DNA of 64,000 bases from Methylobacterium bullatum (GTDB taxonomy: Bacteria; Pseudomonadota; Alphaproteobacteria; Rhizobiales; Beijerinckiaceae), in assembly GCA_902712845.1 (NCBI GenBank), contig LR743504.1, forward strand, positions 4,190,001 through 4,254,000, read 5' to 3'. This document shows positions 51,624 through 60,857 of the stretch, piece after piece (positions within the stretch are counted from its first letter, which is position 1; each line of letters starts with the position of its first letter). Under the pieces are notes generated by a model. It was not told the DNA's origin, ran no database searches, and was given only the letters and a program-made list of their open reading frames with translations. Both the position numbers and the translations under genes were made by a program.

Positions 51624-52189
51624 TTCTCCTCGCGAAAGCGGTCTTCTCACGGCCCGTCGCGGAAGGCTCGTCGGCGTGCCCTGCCGGGGTGAATTGACAA
51701 CTGGGTTGTCGAGCACCGTCACGCTCCATGACCCGGTAAAATATCCCCCTATCAGCGATGATCCCCTTTTCAGCCTGCGACCCTGGCAGCCGGCCCATGC
51801 CGGTCATCGTGGTGACTCTCAGCGAGCTACACCATGTCAAGGAATACGACCTTTCCCCTGCGTCGCAACTGGCAGCAAGATCATCCCGCACGACGTTGAC
51901 ACCGCCAGAGCTCAAGTTGTTCTGAATTGAAAGTTCACGTTCGGCGCGTGAATCTGGCATGCCACAACGAACGGCCCCCGGTGGTCTCTTGGGCACCGCG
52001 TCCTGATGAACCGCGGCGCCCGACAGACTTCGTGTCGAGGCGGATTTTTCGGTTAAGCGTCGTGGAGCCTTTAACCCCGTGGAAGCATCGAGCCCGCAAG
52101 AAGGCATTGACTGGGATCACGGAATTGGCGTGAGTTCGACAGAGACGCACTCGCACCGTTCCCCTCCTGGCAGCCGCCGGGGGGGTATT
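51624..52189. other. 566-base region without a gene
   Basis: Frames on both strands are short or lack coding character, and no RNA gene is recognised. Composition is more even than in neighbouring genes. It could carry regulatory RNA or a decayed gene, but nothing specific is visible. Confidence 0.4.
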
Positions 52190-52633
52190 TCAGCGGTCGC
52201 GCTTGTCCACCACGGCGCATCCGGTCATCGGACCGCGGCTTCCGTTCATCACCGAGCACGTGACCAGGGCTGTCGCCGCGTCTGCATGACTGTGTCGGGT
52301 GACAACCGCCTGCTCGCGGGCGCGGCGCGCGGCCGCCTCGATCAGGTCGGCTCCGATGCCGGTGGCGATCCGCCCGGCACGGCCGAACAGGTCATAATAG
52401 GCATCTCCTGGCGTCTCGCCCCTGAACTGCACGCCGACCGCTGACGGGTCACCGCAGGCAAGCGTCAGCGTCATCCCGTCTGTCGCCGACATCTCGGCGA
52501 AATCGATGGTGCGGTTGACGAGAGTGGCTTTCGTTTCGGCGACCACACTGTCGATGAGATCACCGCAGGAATCGGCGCGTGCCGACAGGACTGAGAGCGA
52601 GAGCACGGCGGCGGTCAGGATGATGAGGCGCAT
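52190..52633 (-). CDS. small secreted protein of unknown function
   Basis: 147 residues with a signal peptide (LIILTAAVLSLSVLSARA) and four Cys in the mature part (DSCGDLI, LACGDPS, VTCSVMN, GCAVVDK) that could form two disulfides. I recognise no family. The ATG at 52633 gives the signal peptide; an open upstream part to 52714 is not needed. It is divergent from the TetR-RND operon, and two dyad repeats in the gap may regulate both. Confidence 0.6.
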   Translation of the reverse strand: MRLIILTAAVLSLSVLSARADSCGDLIDSVVAETKATLVNRTIDFAEMSATDGMTLTLACGDPSAVGVQFRGETPGDAYYDLFGRAGRIATGIGADLIEAAARRAREQAVVTRHSHADAATALVTCSVMNGSRGPMTGCAVVDKRDR

Positions 52634-52699
52634 TGACGGTAAAATAGGCGCGCCGCCCGCCCTGTCGAGGTGGACCATCCCATATGCGACGATAGCTAT

Positions 52700-52738
52700 T
52701 GAATGATCGTTCATTGACTCGTGAATGAACGTTCAATA
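52700..52738. promoter_or_regulatory. tandem operator of the TetR-family regulator
   Basis: Two copies of a TGAATGAWCGTTCAWT dyad, 22 bases apart (about two helical turns), lie between the secreted-protein gene and the TetR-RND operon. TGAACGTTCA in the second copy is a perfect palindrome. Such tandem dyads fit binding of two TetR dimers and autoregulation. Confidence 0.7.
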
Positions 52739-52763
52739 GACATGGGGGCGACAGGAGGGCGCC

Positions 52764-53054
52764 ATGGCCGAGTTCATTTGCTATGATGATGTCGATGCGC
52801 CGCGCCAGTGGGATGCCGGGCGCGTCCTGGCTTCGATCCGTTCCGCCTCCGGGCCGTCAACCCTCTTGCCGGGACTGCTGATCCTGGTCGGTTGGCTCGC
52901 TTTCCTGGGCTGGACCGGTGCGGGCTCCGACGGCTGGCAGGCGCGCGTCTGCGCCGATCACGCCGAGCAATCCTGGTCCTGGCAGGCACGGTCCTGCGGA
53001 AAGACCCAACAGGAAGGCGCGGGCCTCGGCGCGGACCGGAGGTCGGCATCGTGA
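52764..53054 (+). CDS. small membrane protein heading the TetR-RND operon
   Basis: 96 residues with one hydrophobic helix (about 33-51, TLLPGLLILVGWLAFLGWTG) and a periplasm- or cytoplasm-facing tail holding two Cys (RVCADHAEQSWSWQARSCG). No family is recognised. It begins 26 bases after the tandem dyad operator and its stop overlaps the TetR GTG (GTGA), so it is the first gene of the efflux operon. Confidence 0.6.
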   Translation: MAEFICYDDVDAPRQWDAGRVLASIRSASGPSTLLPGLLILVGWLAFLGWTGAGSDGWQARVCADHAEQSWSWQARSCGKTQQEGAGLGADRRSAS

Positions 53055-53734
53055 GCGCCGGTGCCGCCGTCGAAGTGAGGTCCGGCCCCTCGGCCAGGCG
53101 CCAGGACATCCTCGATGCCGCCGAGACCTGCTTCGTGCGGAACGGTTTCCATCGGACGACGATGCAGGATCTTGCACGCCAGGCCGGCATGACGGCTGGC
53201 AACATCTACCACTACTTCAAGTCGAAGGAGGCCGTGGTCCTGGGGCTCGCCGAGCGTGAGCGCGGGCATGGCATGACCCTCGTCGAGGAGATGGAGCGGG
53301 CCGGCGATCGTCGCGGCGCCCTGATGAGGATCCTCGAACGCTACTTCGCCCAGGCGACCCGCGAGAGTGCGGTCCTGCGCGTCGATCTCTGGTCCGAAGC
53401 CACCCGCAATCCCGACATCGCCACCATGATCGATCGGGGCGAGACCGAGGCTCGCCTCTGGTTCGTCGAGACCCTCGCGTCCCTGGCCTCTTCGCCGGCC
53501 TGCGATGCCGCCGCCCTCTACGACGAGACGCTGAATCCGCTGATGAAGGGCATCCTCGTCAACCTGGCCCTCCGGCCAGCCTTCGATCCGGCCCCGGCCG
53601 TGGCGCATCTGTGCGCTCTGATCGAAGCGGGTTTGGCCGGACGGCTACCGACGGCGTCATTCGTATCAGAATCCGGCGCCCTGCTCGCCTCCCCCGGTCG
53701 TCCATCACGAAACGTCTTGGAGAGCAGCCGATGA
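53051..53734 (+). CDS. TetR-family transcriptional repressor
   Basis: A 227-residue regulator with an N-terminal HTH (ILDAAETCFVRNGFHRTTMQ, then AGMTAGNIYHYFKSKEAVV) and a C-terminal ligand domain. It most likely represses its own operon, which encodes an RND pump, through the tandem dyads at 52700-52738. GTG start overlaps the preceding gene; the stop overlaps the adaptor gene (ATGA). Confidence 0.92.
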   Translation: MSAGAAVEVRSGPSARRQDILDAAETCFVRNGFHRTTMQDLARQAGMTAGNIYHYFKSKEAVVLGLAERERGHGMTLVEEMERAGDRRGALMRILERYFAQATRESAVLRVDLWSEATRNPDIATMIDRGETEARLWFVETLASLASSPACDAAALYDETLNPLMKGILVNLALRPAFDPAPAVAHLCALIEAGLAGRLPTASFVSESGALLASPGRPSRNVLESSR

Positions 53735-54963
53735 GTGCCGTCCTCAAGGTCGTCCGTCCCGCGATCCTCGTCATCGGCCTCGGCCTGCCCTCTGGGGCGG
53801 TCATCGCTGAAGTGACGCCCGCCCCGGTTAGGCTGGCGCCAGCAGTGAGCACCGTCGAGGCCCGGCGGCGCGAGATCGTCGAGCAGGTCGTCGTCACCGG
53901 AACACTCGTCCCCCGCGACGAGATCCTGGTGACCCCCGAGATCGAGGGCTATCGGGTGACCGAAGTCCTGGTCGAAGAGGGTATGCGCGTGGAGAGCGGT
54001 CAGGTCCTCGCCCGGCTCTCGCGCGACCTGATCGACCGCCAGATCGCTCAGCAGAACGCCCTCGTCGATAAGGCCGCCGCCGTCGTGCCGCAGGCTCAGA
54101 GCAGCATCGAGCAGGCGCAAGCCGCCGAGATGGAGGCTCGCCTCTCTCACGACCGGGCAAAGCAACTCATGCAGAGCGGTAACGGCACGGCAGTGATCAT
54201 GGAGGGGCGCATCTCCGCCCTGCGCCAGGCCGAAGGCAAGCTCGCCTTCGCCCGCAACGGTCTCGTCATCGCCAGGGCGGAGCTCGCCCAGGCGAAGGCC
54301 TTGCGCGACGAACTCGATCTACGTCTCGCCCGCACCGAGATCCGTGCGCCCGAGGCCGGGATCGTCAGCCGTCGCGTCGCCCGCGTGGGCATGGCCGCCT
54401 CGTCCACCACCGAGCCCCTGTTCCGGCTGATCGCGCGCGGCGAGATCGAACTCGAAGGCGAGGTCATCGAGACCAAGCTGCCGCTGCTGCGCGAGGGCAC
54501 GCCTGCCTCAATGGAGCTCCCCAATGGTGAGCGAGTGCGGGGCAGCGTGCGTGCGGTCTATCCAGAGGTCGACAGGGCGAGCCGCCTCGGCAAGGTCCGC
54601 GTCCGGCTCGATCCCGATCCCCGCCTGCGCATTGGCACCTTCGCCCGCGGTGCCATCGAAATCGCCCGGACGCGCGGCGTAACCGTGCCCCAGGCCTCCG
54701 TCCTCTATGGTGGGCCGAAGCGCAGCAGCGTCCTTGTGGTGACGGACGGGGTCGTGGAGGCACGTGAGGTCCGCGCTGGCCTCTCCGACGACGACGACAT
54801 AGAGATCCGCGCCGGTCTTGCCGAGGGCGAGGCCGTGGTCGCGCGCGCTGGCAGCTTCCTGCGCGACGGCGACCGGGTCCGCGCCGTCCCTGTCGCGCTA
54901 TCGGCACCGGCCATGGTGGCCGGTCCGTCGCGCAAGGAGACCGCGGAGGCGGGCCAGCCCTAG
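53731..54963 (+). CDS. RND efflux periplasmic adaptor subunit
   Basis: A 410-residue membrane-fusion protein with an N-terminal export signal (ILVIGLGLPSGAVIAEV), a lipoyl/barrel-sandwich domain split around a long coiled-coil hairpin (about residues 100-205, Ala/Gln/Glu-rich), then TEIRAPEAGIVSRRVARVGM and a beta-barrel. It links the inner-membrane pump to an outer-membrane channel, which is not encoded here. It overlaps tetR by four bases. Confidence 0.9.
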   Translation: MSAVLKVVRPAILVIGLGLPSGAVIAEVTPAPVRLAPAVSTVEARRREIVEQVVVTGTLVPRDEILVTPEIEGYRVTEVLVEEGMRVESGQVLARLSRDLIDRQIAQQNALVDKAAAVVPQAQSSIEQAQAAEMEARLSHDRAKQLMQSGNGTAVIMEGRISALRQAEGKLAFARNGLVIARAELAQAKALRDELDLRLARTEIRAPEAGIVSRRVARVGMAASSTTEPLFRLIARGEIELEGEVIETKLPLLREGTPASMELPNGERVRGSVRAVYPEVDRASRLGKVRVRLDPDPRLRIGTFARGAIEIARTRGVTVPQASVLYGGPKRSSVLVVTDGVVEAREVRAGLSDDDDIEIRAGLAEGEAVVARAGSFLRDGDRVRAVPVALSAPAMVAGPSRKETAEAGQP

Positions 54964-55014
54964 GGCTTGCTCCGGCCTACTTCCCCTCCCGCACCATCAG
55001 AACGGGTTGCCGCG

Positions 55015-58000
55015 ATGCGCCTCAACATCTCCGCCTGGGCGATCCGCAAGCCGATCGGCCCGCTGGTCCTGTTCCTCGTCCTCATCGTGCTCGGCCTTGT
55101 CAGCTTCCGGGGGCTGCCGGTCACGCGGATGCCCAATATCGATGTTCCCATCGTTTCCGTGGCGATCACTCAGTCGGGGGCGGCGCCCTCCGAGCTGCAG
55201 ACCCAGGTCACGAAGTGGGTCGAGGATTCGATTGCCGGCGTGCGCGGGGTGAAGCACATCACCTCGGCCATCACCGAGGGCTCGTCAGTGACCACGGTCG
55301 AGTTCCGCCTCGAGGTGAACACCGACCGCGCCGTCAACGATGTGAAGGACGCGGTATCCAAGATCCGCATCAACCTGCCCCGCACCATCGACGAGCCGGT
55401 GATCAGCCGCGTGGAGATCGCGGGCCTGCCGATCCTGATCTACGGTGTGAAGGCGCCGGCCATGACCCCAGCCGAGCTGTCCTGGTTGGTGGAAGACAAG
55501 ATCGCCCGCACGCTCCAGGGGGTGAAGGGCGTGGGCGGCGTCGAGCGCGTGGGCGGCGTCGCCCGCGAGATGCGGGTTGTGCTCCAGCCCGACCGGCTCC
55601 TGGCGCTCGGCATCACCGCTGCGGAGGTCAACCGCCAACTGCGCCTCACCTCCGCCGACATGGCGGGCGGGCGCGGCGAGGTCGGCGGGCGCGAGCAGTC
55701 GATCCGGACGCTGGCCGCCTCCCGCACGGTGCGCGATCTCAAGGCGACCTCCATCGTCCTCGCCGGCGGCCGCAAGGTGCGTCTCGACGATCTCGCCCTG
55801 GTGCAGGACGCCATCGAGGAGCCGCGCACCTTCGCCCGCTTCAACGGGGAGCCGGTGGTGGCCTTCGCGGTGTCGCGCGGTTCGGGCGCCAGCGACGCCG
55901 AGGTGGCGGCTGGCGTCGAGAAGCGGATCGCGGAGTTCCGCGGGACCTATCCCGACCTCGAATTCGAGACGATCGATTCCTCGGTCTCGGCCACCATCGG
56001 CAGCTACGATTCGGCCATGCACACGCTGATCGAAGGTGCCGTGCTTGCCGTCATCGTGGTGTTCCTGTTCCTGCGTGACGGGCGCGCCACCCTCATCGCC
56101 GCCGTCGCCCTGCCGCTCTCGGTCTTCCCGACGTTCTGGGCCATGGACGCGATGGGTTTCACCCTCAACGGCATCAGCCTTCTCGCCATCACCCTCGTCA
56201 CTGGCATTCTGGTGGACGACGCCATTGTCGAGATCGAGAACATCGTCCGGCACATGCGGATGGGGAAATCCGCCTATCGCGCCGCCCTCGAAGGCGCCGA
56301 CGAGATCGGGCTTGCCGTCATCGCCATCACCGCGACCCTCATCGCGGTCTTCGCTCCGGTCTCGTTCATGGGCGGCATTGCCGGGCGCTACTTCATGCAG
56401 TTCGGGCTCACCATTGCTGTCGCGGTGTTCATGTCGCTGCTGGTGGCGCGGCTGATCACGCCGATGCTCGCCGCCTACTTCCTCCGCGACCACGGCCACC
56501 ACGATGAGCGTGAGGGATGGGTGATGCGCGCCTATGGCCGGCTGGTGGGCTGGTCCGTGCGCCACCGGGTGATCACGCTGATCGTCGGCCTCGCACTCTT
56601 TGCGGCGTCGCTGGCCTCTACTGGGCTGCTGCCCTCGGGCTTCGTGCCGAAGCAGGACAACGCCCGCACCCTCTTCATGGTGGAACTCGCCCCGGGCGCC
56701 CGGCTGCCCGACACGATCGCCGTGTCCGACCGCCTCGTCGCCCGCATTCGCTCCCTGCCGGAAGTCACCTCGGTCTTCGTAGATGGCGGCCGCCAGGTCG
56801 GCGGCAAGAAGGAGACGCGGCTCGCCACCCTCATCGTCAACCTCACCCCGAAGAACAGCCGCGCGAAGAAGCAGGCGGCCGTGGAGACCGACATTTCCGC
56901 CCTTATCGCCGAGGAGCCCGATATCCGCTCCTGGTTCCTGCGCGATTCCGGCCAGCGCGACCTCGCCCTGGTGGTCGGCGGCCCCGATGCCGAGGTGGTG
57001 GCCGAGGTGGCCGCCCGGCTGCAGCGCGACATGGCGGCGATCCCCCACCTCGTCTCGGTGATGTCCACCGCTCCCCTCAACCGCACGGAGGTCCGGATCC
57101 GCCCCAAGGAGGGCTCGGCCGCCGATCTGGGCGTCTCCACCGACACCATCGCCGAGACGGTGCGGGTCGGCACCATTGGCGACATCGGTCTGAATCTCGC
57201 CAAGTTCAACGCCGCCGACCGCCAGATTCCGATTCGGGTCCAATTGCCCGAGAGCGCGCGGGGCGCGGTCTCGCGCCTGGAGAATCTCAAGGTTCCGGCC
57301 AAGAACGGCACCGCGGTGCCCCTCGCCGCCGTGGCCGACATCGAGCTCGACCAGGGCCCCGGCGCCATCGAGCGCTACGACCGCGTGATCCGTGTGGCGG
57401 TGGAGGCCAACATGGAGGGGTCGGACGCCCTGGGCTCCCTCATCGCCCAGGCCCTGGAGACGCCGACCGCGAAGTCGCTGCCGCCGGGCGTCACCATCCG
57501 CCAGACCGGCGATGCCGAGATCATGGGCGAGGTGTTCTCGGGCTTCCTCCTCGCCATGGGGGCCGGGATCATGATGGTCTACGCCGTGCTGGTGCTGCTG
57601 TTCGGCAACTTCCTGCAACCGCTCACTATCCTGTTCTCTCTGCCCCTCTCCATCGGCGGGGCGATCCTCGGCCTCCTCATCCTCAACATGCCGATCTCGA
57701 TGCCCGTGGTCATTGGTATCCTGATGCTGATGGGACTGGTGACGAAGAACGCGATCATGCTCGTGGACTTCGCCGTCGAGGAGATGGCGCGGGGCGTCGA
57801 TCGGGTCACCGCCATCGTCGATGCCGGCCGCAAGCGTGCGCGCCCCATCGTGATGACGACCATCGCCATGGCCGCCGGGATGGTGCCTTCGGCGTTGGCG
57901 CTCGGTGTCGGTGGCGAATTCCGCGCGCCGATGGCGGTGGCGGTGATCTCCGGTCTCATCGTTTCGACCCTGCTGTCCCTGGTCTTCGTGCCGGCCGTAT

Positions 58001-58107
58001 TCCTGCTGATGGACAGCCTCGGCACGCTCATCGGGCGCCTGTTCGGTCGCTTCGTCGGTGCTCGCGACGAGGCGGCACCCGGCCCTGCCCCGAGCGTTGG
58101 CCACTGA
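55015..58107 (+). CDS. RND efflux inner-membrane transporter (HAE1 family)
   Basis: A 1030-residue proton-driven multidrug pump of the AcrB/MexF-like family with 12 membrane helices and two large periplasmic loops. The proton-relay Asp pair is DD401-402 in TGILVDDAIVEIENI, and Lys of the relay is probably in LMGLVTKNAIMLVDFAVEE. ATG 55015 is used because MRLNISAWAIRKP is the family start. It follows the adaptor by 51 bases. No outer-membrane factor follows, so a channel elsewhere is needed. Confidence 0.93.
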   Translation: MRLNISAWAIRKPIGPLVLFLVLIVLGLVSFRGLPVTRMPNIDVPIVSVAITQSGAAPSELQTQVTKWVEDSIAGVRGVKHITSAITEGSSVTTVEFRLEVNTDRAVNDVKDAVSKIRINLPRTIDEPVISRVEIAGLPILIYGVKAPAMTPAELSWLVEDKIARTLQGVKGVGGVERVGGVAREMRVVLQPDRLLALGITAAEVNRQLRLTSADMAGGRGEVGGREQSIRTLAASRTVRDLKATSIVLAGGRKVRLDDLALVQDAIEEPRTFARFNGEPVVAFAVSRGSGASDAEVAAGVEKRIAEFRGTYPDLEFETIDSSVSATIGSYDSAMHTLIEGAVLAVIVVFLFLRDGRATLIAAVALPLSVFPTFWAMDAMGFTLNGISLLAITLVTGILVDDAIVEIENIVRHMRMGKSAYRAALEGADEIGLAVIAITATLIAVFAPVSFMGGIAGRYFMQFGLTIAVAVFMSLLVARLITPMLAAYFLRDHGHHDEREGWVMRAYGRLVGWSVRHRVITLIVGLALFAASLASTGLLPSGFVPKQDNARTLFMVELAPGARLPDTIAVSDRLVARIRSLPEVTSVFVDGGRQVGGKKETRLATLIVNLTPKNSRAKKQAAVETDISALIAEEPDIRSWFLRDSGQRDLALVVGGPDAEVVAEVAARLQRDMAAIPHLVSVMSTAPLNRTEVRIRPKEGSAADLGVSTDTIAETVRVGTIGDIGLNLAKFNAADRQIPIRVQLPESARGAVSRLENLKVPAKNGTAVPLAAVADIELDQGPGAIERYDRVIRVAVEANMEGSDALGSLIAQALETPTAKSLPPGVTIRQTGDAEIMGEVFSGFLLAMGAGIMMVYAVLVLLFGNFLQPLTILFSLPLSIGGAILGLLILNMPISMPVVIGILMLMGLVTKNAIMLVDFAVEEMARGVDRVTAIVDAGRKRARPIVMTTIAMAAGMVPSALALGVGGEFRAPMAVAVISGLIVSTLLSLVFVPAVFLLMDSLGTLIGRLFGRFVGARDEAAPGPAPSVGH

Positions 58108-58367
58108 CGCGGCAGAGCCCGGATCAGGAACTTTCCCGAACCCTCCGTCCGGCGAAGTCTCCGGCCTGCGGATCGCGGGACATTTGGAAGCACATTTCGC
58201 GCGCCCTCGCCTATAGTTCGGCTTGTCAACACGTCTATCGGCCCGTTGCCGACGCGAGGGCGAAATGAAGAGCCTCAACCCCAAGCACAGTCGTTGCCGC
58301 CATGTGTGTCTCGCCGATCTCGGCGGCGCTCATCATGGGACGATTCTGACGAATGAGGTTGATGGTC

Positions 58368-58646
58368 ATGGGTTATCACGACACGCGATTTGAGGCGGTT
58401 GGGTCCGGCCCCGCATGGGTTGTCGGCGGCGCCATCACGCCGAGGCACTTTCGCCGCGCCTATGGCAGGGCGGCGGTGGCGGCTGCCATCGAGAACGGGC
58501 TGATGCCCGAGGAACTGTCCGAAGTGCTGGGTGGCCGCCGTGTCGTCGAGGCCTTCCCGGTCGATGGCGGCGAGAGCGTCTCCGACTACGCCCACCGGGC
58601 GGTGGCCGAGATGATGGTCGCCTATCTTAGTTACGCCCCGGCCTGA
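58368..58646 (+). CDS. hypothetical protein
   Basis: 92 residues, soluble, with a central HFRRAYGRAAVAAAIENGLM and a C-terminal helix AHRAVAEMMVAYLSY. No family is recognised. ATG 58368 is chosen because GAGG lies 9 bases upstream; earlier ATGs at 58353 and 58362 are too close to it. It may be regulatory or unrelated to the ABC importer that begins 84 bases later. A direct repeat (CCCAGACATTC twice, 58661-58687) lies between them. Confidence 0.5.
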   Translation: MGYHDTRFEAVGSGPAWVVGGAITPRHFRRAYGRAAVAAAIENGLMPEELSEVLGGRRVVEAFPVDGGESVSDYAHRAVAEMMVAYLSYAPA

Positions 58647-58730
58647 CCGGCCGCCGGCTTCCCAGACATTCGGCCTCCCAGACATTCCACGATCCATGAA
58701 GGCGGGCCGCTCGCGGCCCTGGAGACGACC

Positions 58731-59804
58731 ATGACCAACGACCTGCTGTCCCGACGCCGCCTGCTGAGAGCGGGCGCCACCGTCGCGGCCGCCCTGCCCC
58801 TCGGCCTCACCGCGACGGCGGGGCGTGCCTGGGTTCCCGGCCCTCCCGCGCCCTTCGATCCCGGTCCCCTCTGCGCGCCGGCGGCGGCCACCGAGGCATG
58901 GAGCGGCCCGCTCCGGCCCATCAAGCTCGCCTGGAACGCCAACGCCGTCTGCACGGCCGCCGCCCCCGTCGCCAAGGAGCGCGGGATCTTCGCCGCTCAC
59001 GGGCTCGACGTGGAGTTCATCAATTTCGGTGGGTCCACAGAGGCCCTGCTGGAGGCCATCGCCACCGGCAAGGCCGATGCCGGGATCGGCATGGCCCTGC
59101 GCTGGCTGAAGCCCCTCGAACAGGGATTCGACGTCAAGATCACCGCCGGCCTCCATGGCGGCTGCCTGAGGCTGCTCGGCGCGAAATCCGCCGGCATCAG
59201 CGACATCGCGTCCCTGAAGGGCAAGACCATCGCCATCAGCGACCATGCCAGCCCGGCCAAGAACTTCTTCGCCCTGCTCCTGTCCGATGTCGGCATCGAT
59301 CCCGACCGGGAGGTGGAGTGGCGGCAATACCCGGCCGATCTCCTCAACCTCGCCGTGGAGAAGGGCGAGGCCCAGGCCCTGGCCGATGCCGACCCGCGTA
59401 CCTTCATCTGGCTCAAGGACCCCCGCTTCACGGAAGTCGCCACCAATCTGACGGGCATTTTCGCCACGCGCTCCTGCTGCGTCGTGGCCCTGCGCGGCAG
59501 CCTGATCCGCAACGACCGGGCGGTCGCCACCGCCCTCACCCGCGCCATCCTGGAGGGTGGGCACCGCGTCGCCACCGATCCGGTGGACGCCGCCGGCATC
59601 TTCTCGAATTACGGCGGCAAGGGCTCGGTGGAGGATCTGGCGGCGATGCTGCGCAGCCATACCCATGATCACCGGCCGGTGGGTGTCATCCTCAAGCAGG
59701 AGATCGCCCTCTACGGCGACGAACTGAAGCGCGTGAACGTGATCCGCCGCTCCACCGACACGGCGAAGTTCGCCGACCGCGTCTACGCCGACGTCCTGAG
59801 CTGA
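58731..59804 (+). CDS. ABC importer substrate-binding protein (NitT/TauT type)
   Basis: 357 residues. An N-terminal twin-arginine signal (SRRRLLRAGATVAAALPLGL) predicts Tat export. The mature protein is an NMT1/SsuA-like periplasmic binding fold with KERGIFAAHGLDVEFINFGG, AIATGKADAGIGMALRWLK and SLKGKTIAISDHASPAKNFF. Substrates in the family include nitrate, sulfonates and thiamine precursors; this one cannot be told. It is first in a three-gene importer operon. Confidence 0.88.
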   Translation: MTNDLLSRRRLLRAGATVAAALPLGLTATAGRAWVPGPPAPFDPGPLCAPAAATEAWSGPLRPIKLAWNANAVCTAAAPVAKERGIFAAHGLDVEFINFGGSTEALLEAIATGKADAGIGMALRWLKPLEQGFDVKITAGLHGGCLRLLGAKSAGISDIASLKGKTIAISDHASPAKNFFALLLSDVGIDPDREVEWRQYPADLLNLAVEKGEAQALADADPRTFIWLKDPRFTEVATNLTGIFATRSCCVVALRGSLIRNDRAVATALTRAILEGGHRVATDPVDAAGIFSNYGGKGSVEDLAAMLRSHTHDHRPVGVILKQEIALYGDELKRVNVIRRSTDTAKFADRVYADVLS

Positions 59805-59813
59805 GGGGCATCC

Positions 59814-60857
59814 ATGTCGAGTTCATTGACGGGGGCGTTCGGCGGCGGCTTCCGCCGGGCGGCCGATGCGGATGCCACGCTATCCAGCCGCTCCGCATTG
59901 CGGACCCGTCTCGCCACCCAGTGGTGGGTCGGCCTCCTCGCCGGTTCCCTCTGGCTCGCCCTCGCGGGCCTGACCCTCGTTCTCCCGGAGAACGGCGACT
60001 TTCCCTATTCCTCCACGTTCGGCCAGGGGGGCGGACTGATCGGTGCGGCCTTGCTTCTGGCGAGCCCCCTCCTCCCGGTCCTCGGCCGGGTCGGTGCCCG
60101 CCTGCGCCACTGGGGGCCGTGGATCGTCGCCCTCGCCCTCGCCTTCACCATCTGGGAGCTGGCGACGGCCAAGCTCGAATGGCTGCCGATGCCGTTCTTC
60201 CCGCCGCCCCAGGCGATCCTCGAAGTCTTCGCCGAGGATTGGCCGAAGCTCGGCGGCAGCATCGTCAATTCGCTGATCCTGCTGTCGGGGGGGTACGTCA
60301 TCGGCGCCGCTTCGGGCTTCGTCCTCGGCGTCGCCGTGGGCTGGTCGCGCACGGCCGGCTACTGGGTCCATCCGGTCCTGCGCTTCGTCGGACCGCTGCC
60401 GGCCACCGCCTGGTTGCCGCTGGCCTTCTTCGTGTTCCCCTCCTCTTGGTCGGCGAGCACCTTTCTCGTGGCCCTGGCGACGGGTTTCCCGGTGACGGTG
60501 CTGACCTGGTCCGGGATCGCGGCGGCCAACAAATCCTATTACGACGTCGCCCGGACGCTCGGCGCCTCGCAGAGCTTCCTCATCCGCAAGGTCGCGATTC
60601 CGGCGGCCCTACCCCACGTCTTCGTCGGCCTATTCATGGGGCTCGGTGCCTCCTTCGCGGTCCTCGTCGTGGCCGAAATGCTGGGCGTGAAATCCGGCCT
60701 CGGTTGGTACCTGCAATGGGCGCAAGGCTGGGCGGCCTATGCCAACATGTATGCCGCCCTCATCGCCATGGCGCTGATGTGCTCGACCCTCATCACCCTG
60801 CTGTTTCGCCTCCGCGACCGGGTGCTGTCCTGGCAGAAGGGCCTCGTCCAATGGTAG
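59814..60857 (+). CDS. ABC importer permease (NitT/TauT type)
   Basis: A 347-residue inner-membrane permease of the BinPDT family. About 100 N-terminal residues with two extra helices precede the core. The coupling motif ArtLGASQSFLIRKVAIPAAL (EAA loop) is clear. It begins 9 bases after the binding protein and overlaps the ATPase gene by seven bases. Confidence 0.9.
   Translation: MSSSLTGAFGGGFRRAADADATLSSRSALRTRLATQWWVGLLAGSLWLALAGLTLVLPENGDFPYSSTFGQGGGLIGAALLLASPLLPVLGRVGARLRHWGPWIVALALAFTIWELATAKLEWLPMPFFPPPQAILEVFAEDWPKLGGSIVNSLILLSGGYVIGAASGFVLGVAVGWSRTAGYWVHPVLRFVGPLPATAWLPLAFFVFPSSWSASTFLVALATGFPVTVLTWSGIAAANKSYYDVARTLGASQSFLIRKVAIPAALPHVFVGLFMGLGASFAVLVVAEMLGVKSGLGWYLQWAQGWAAYANMYAALIAMALMCSTLITLLFRLRDRVLSWQKGLVQW

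Noticed and set aside
55285..58284. A 999-codon open frame opposite the RND pump gene
   Set aside because: Composition (Asp/Glu/His/Gly/Arg-rich, no hydrophobic segments) is that of an antisense frame of a GC-rich gene; the plus-strand RND frame has full family motifs.
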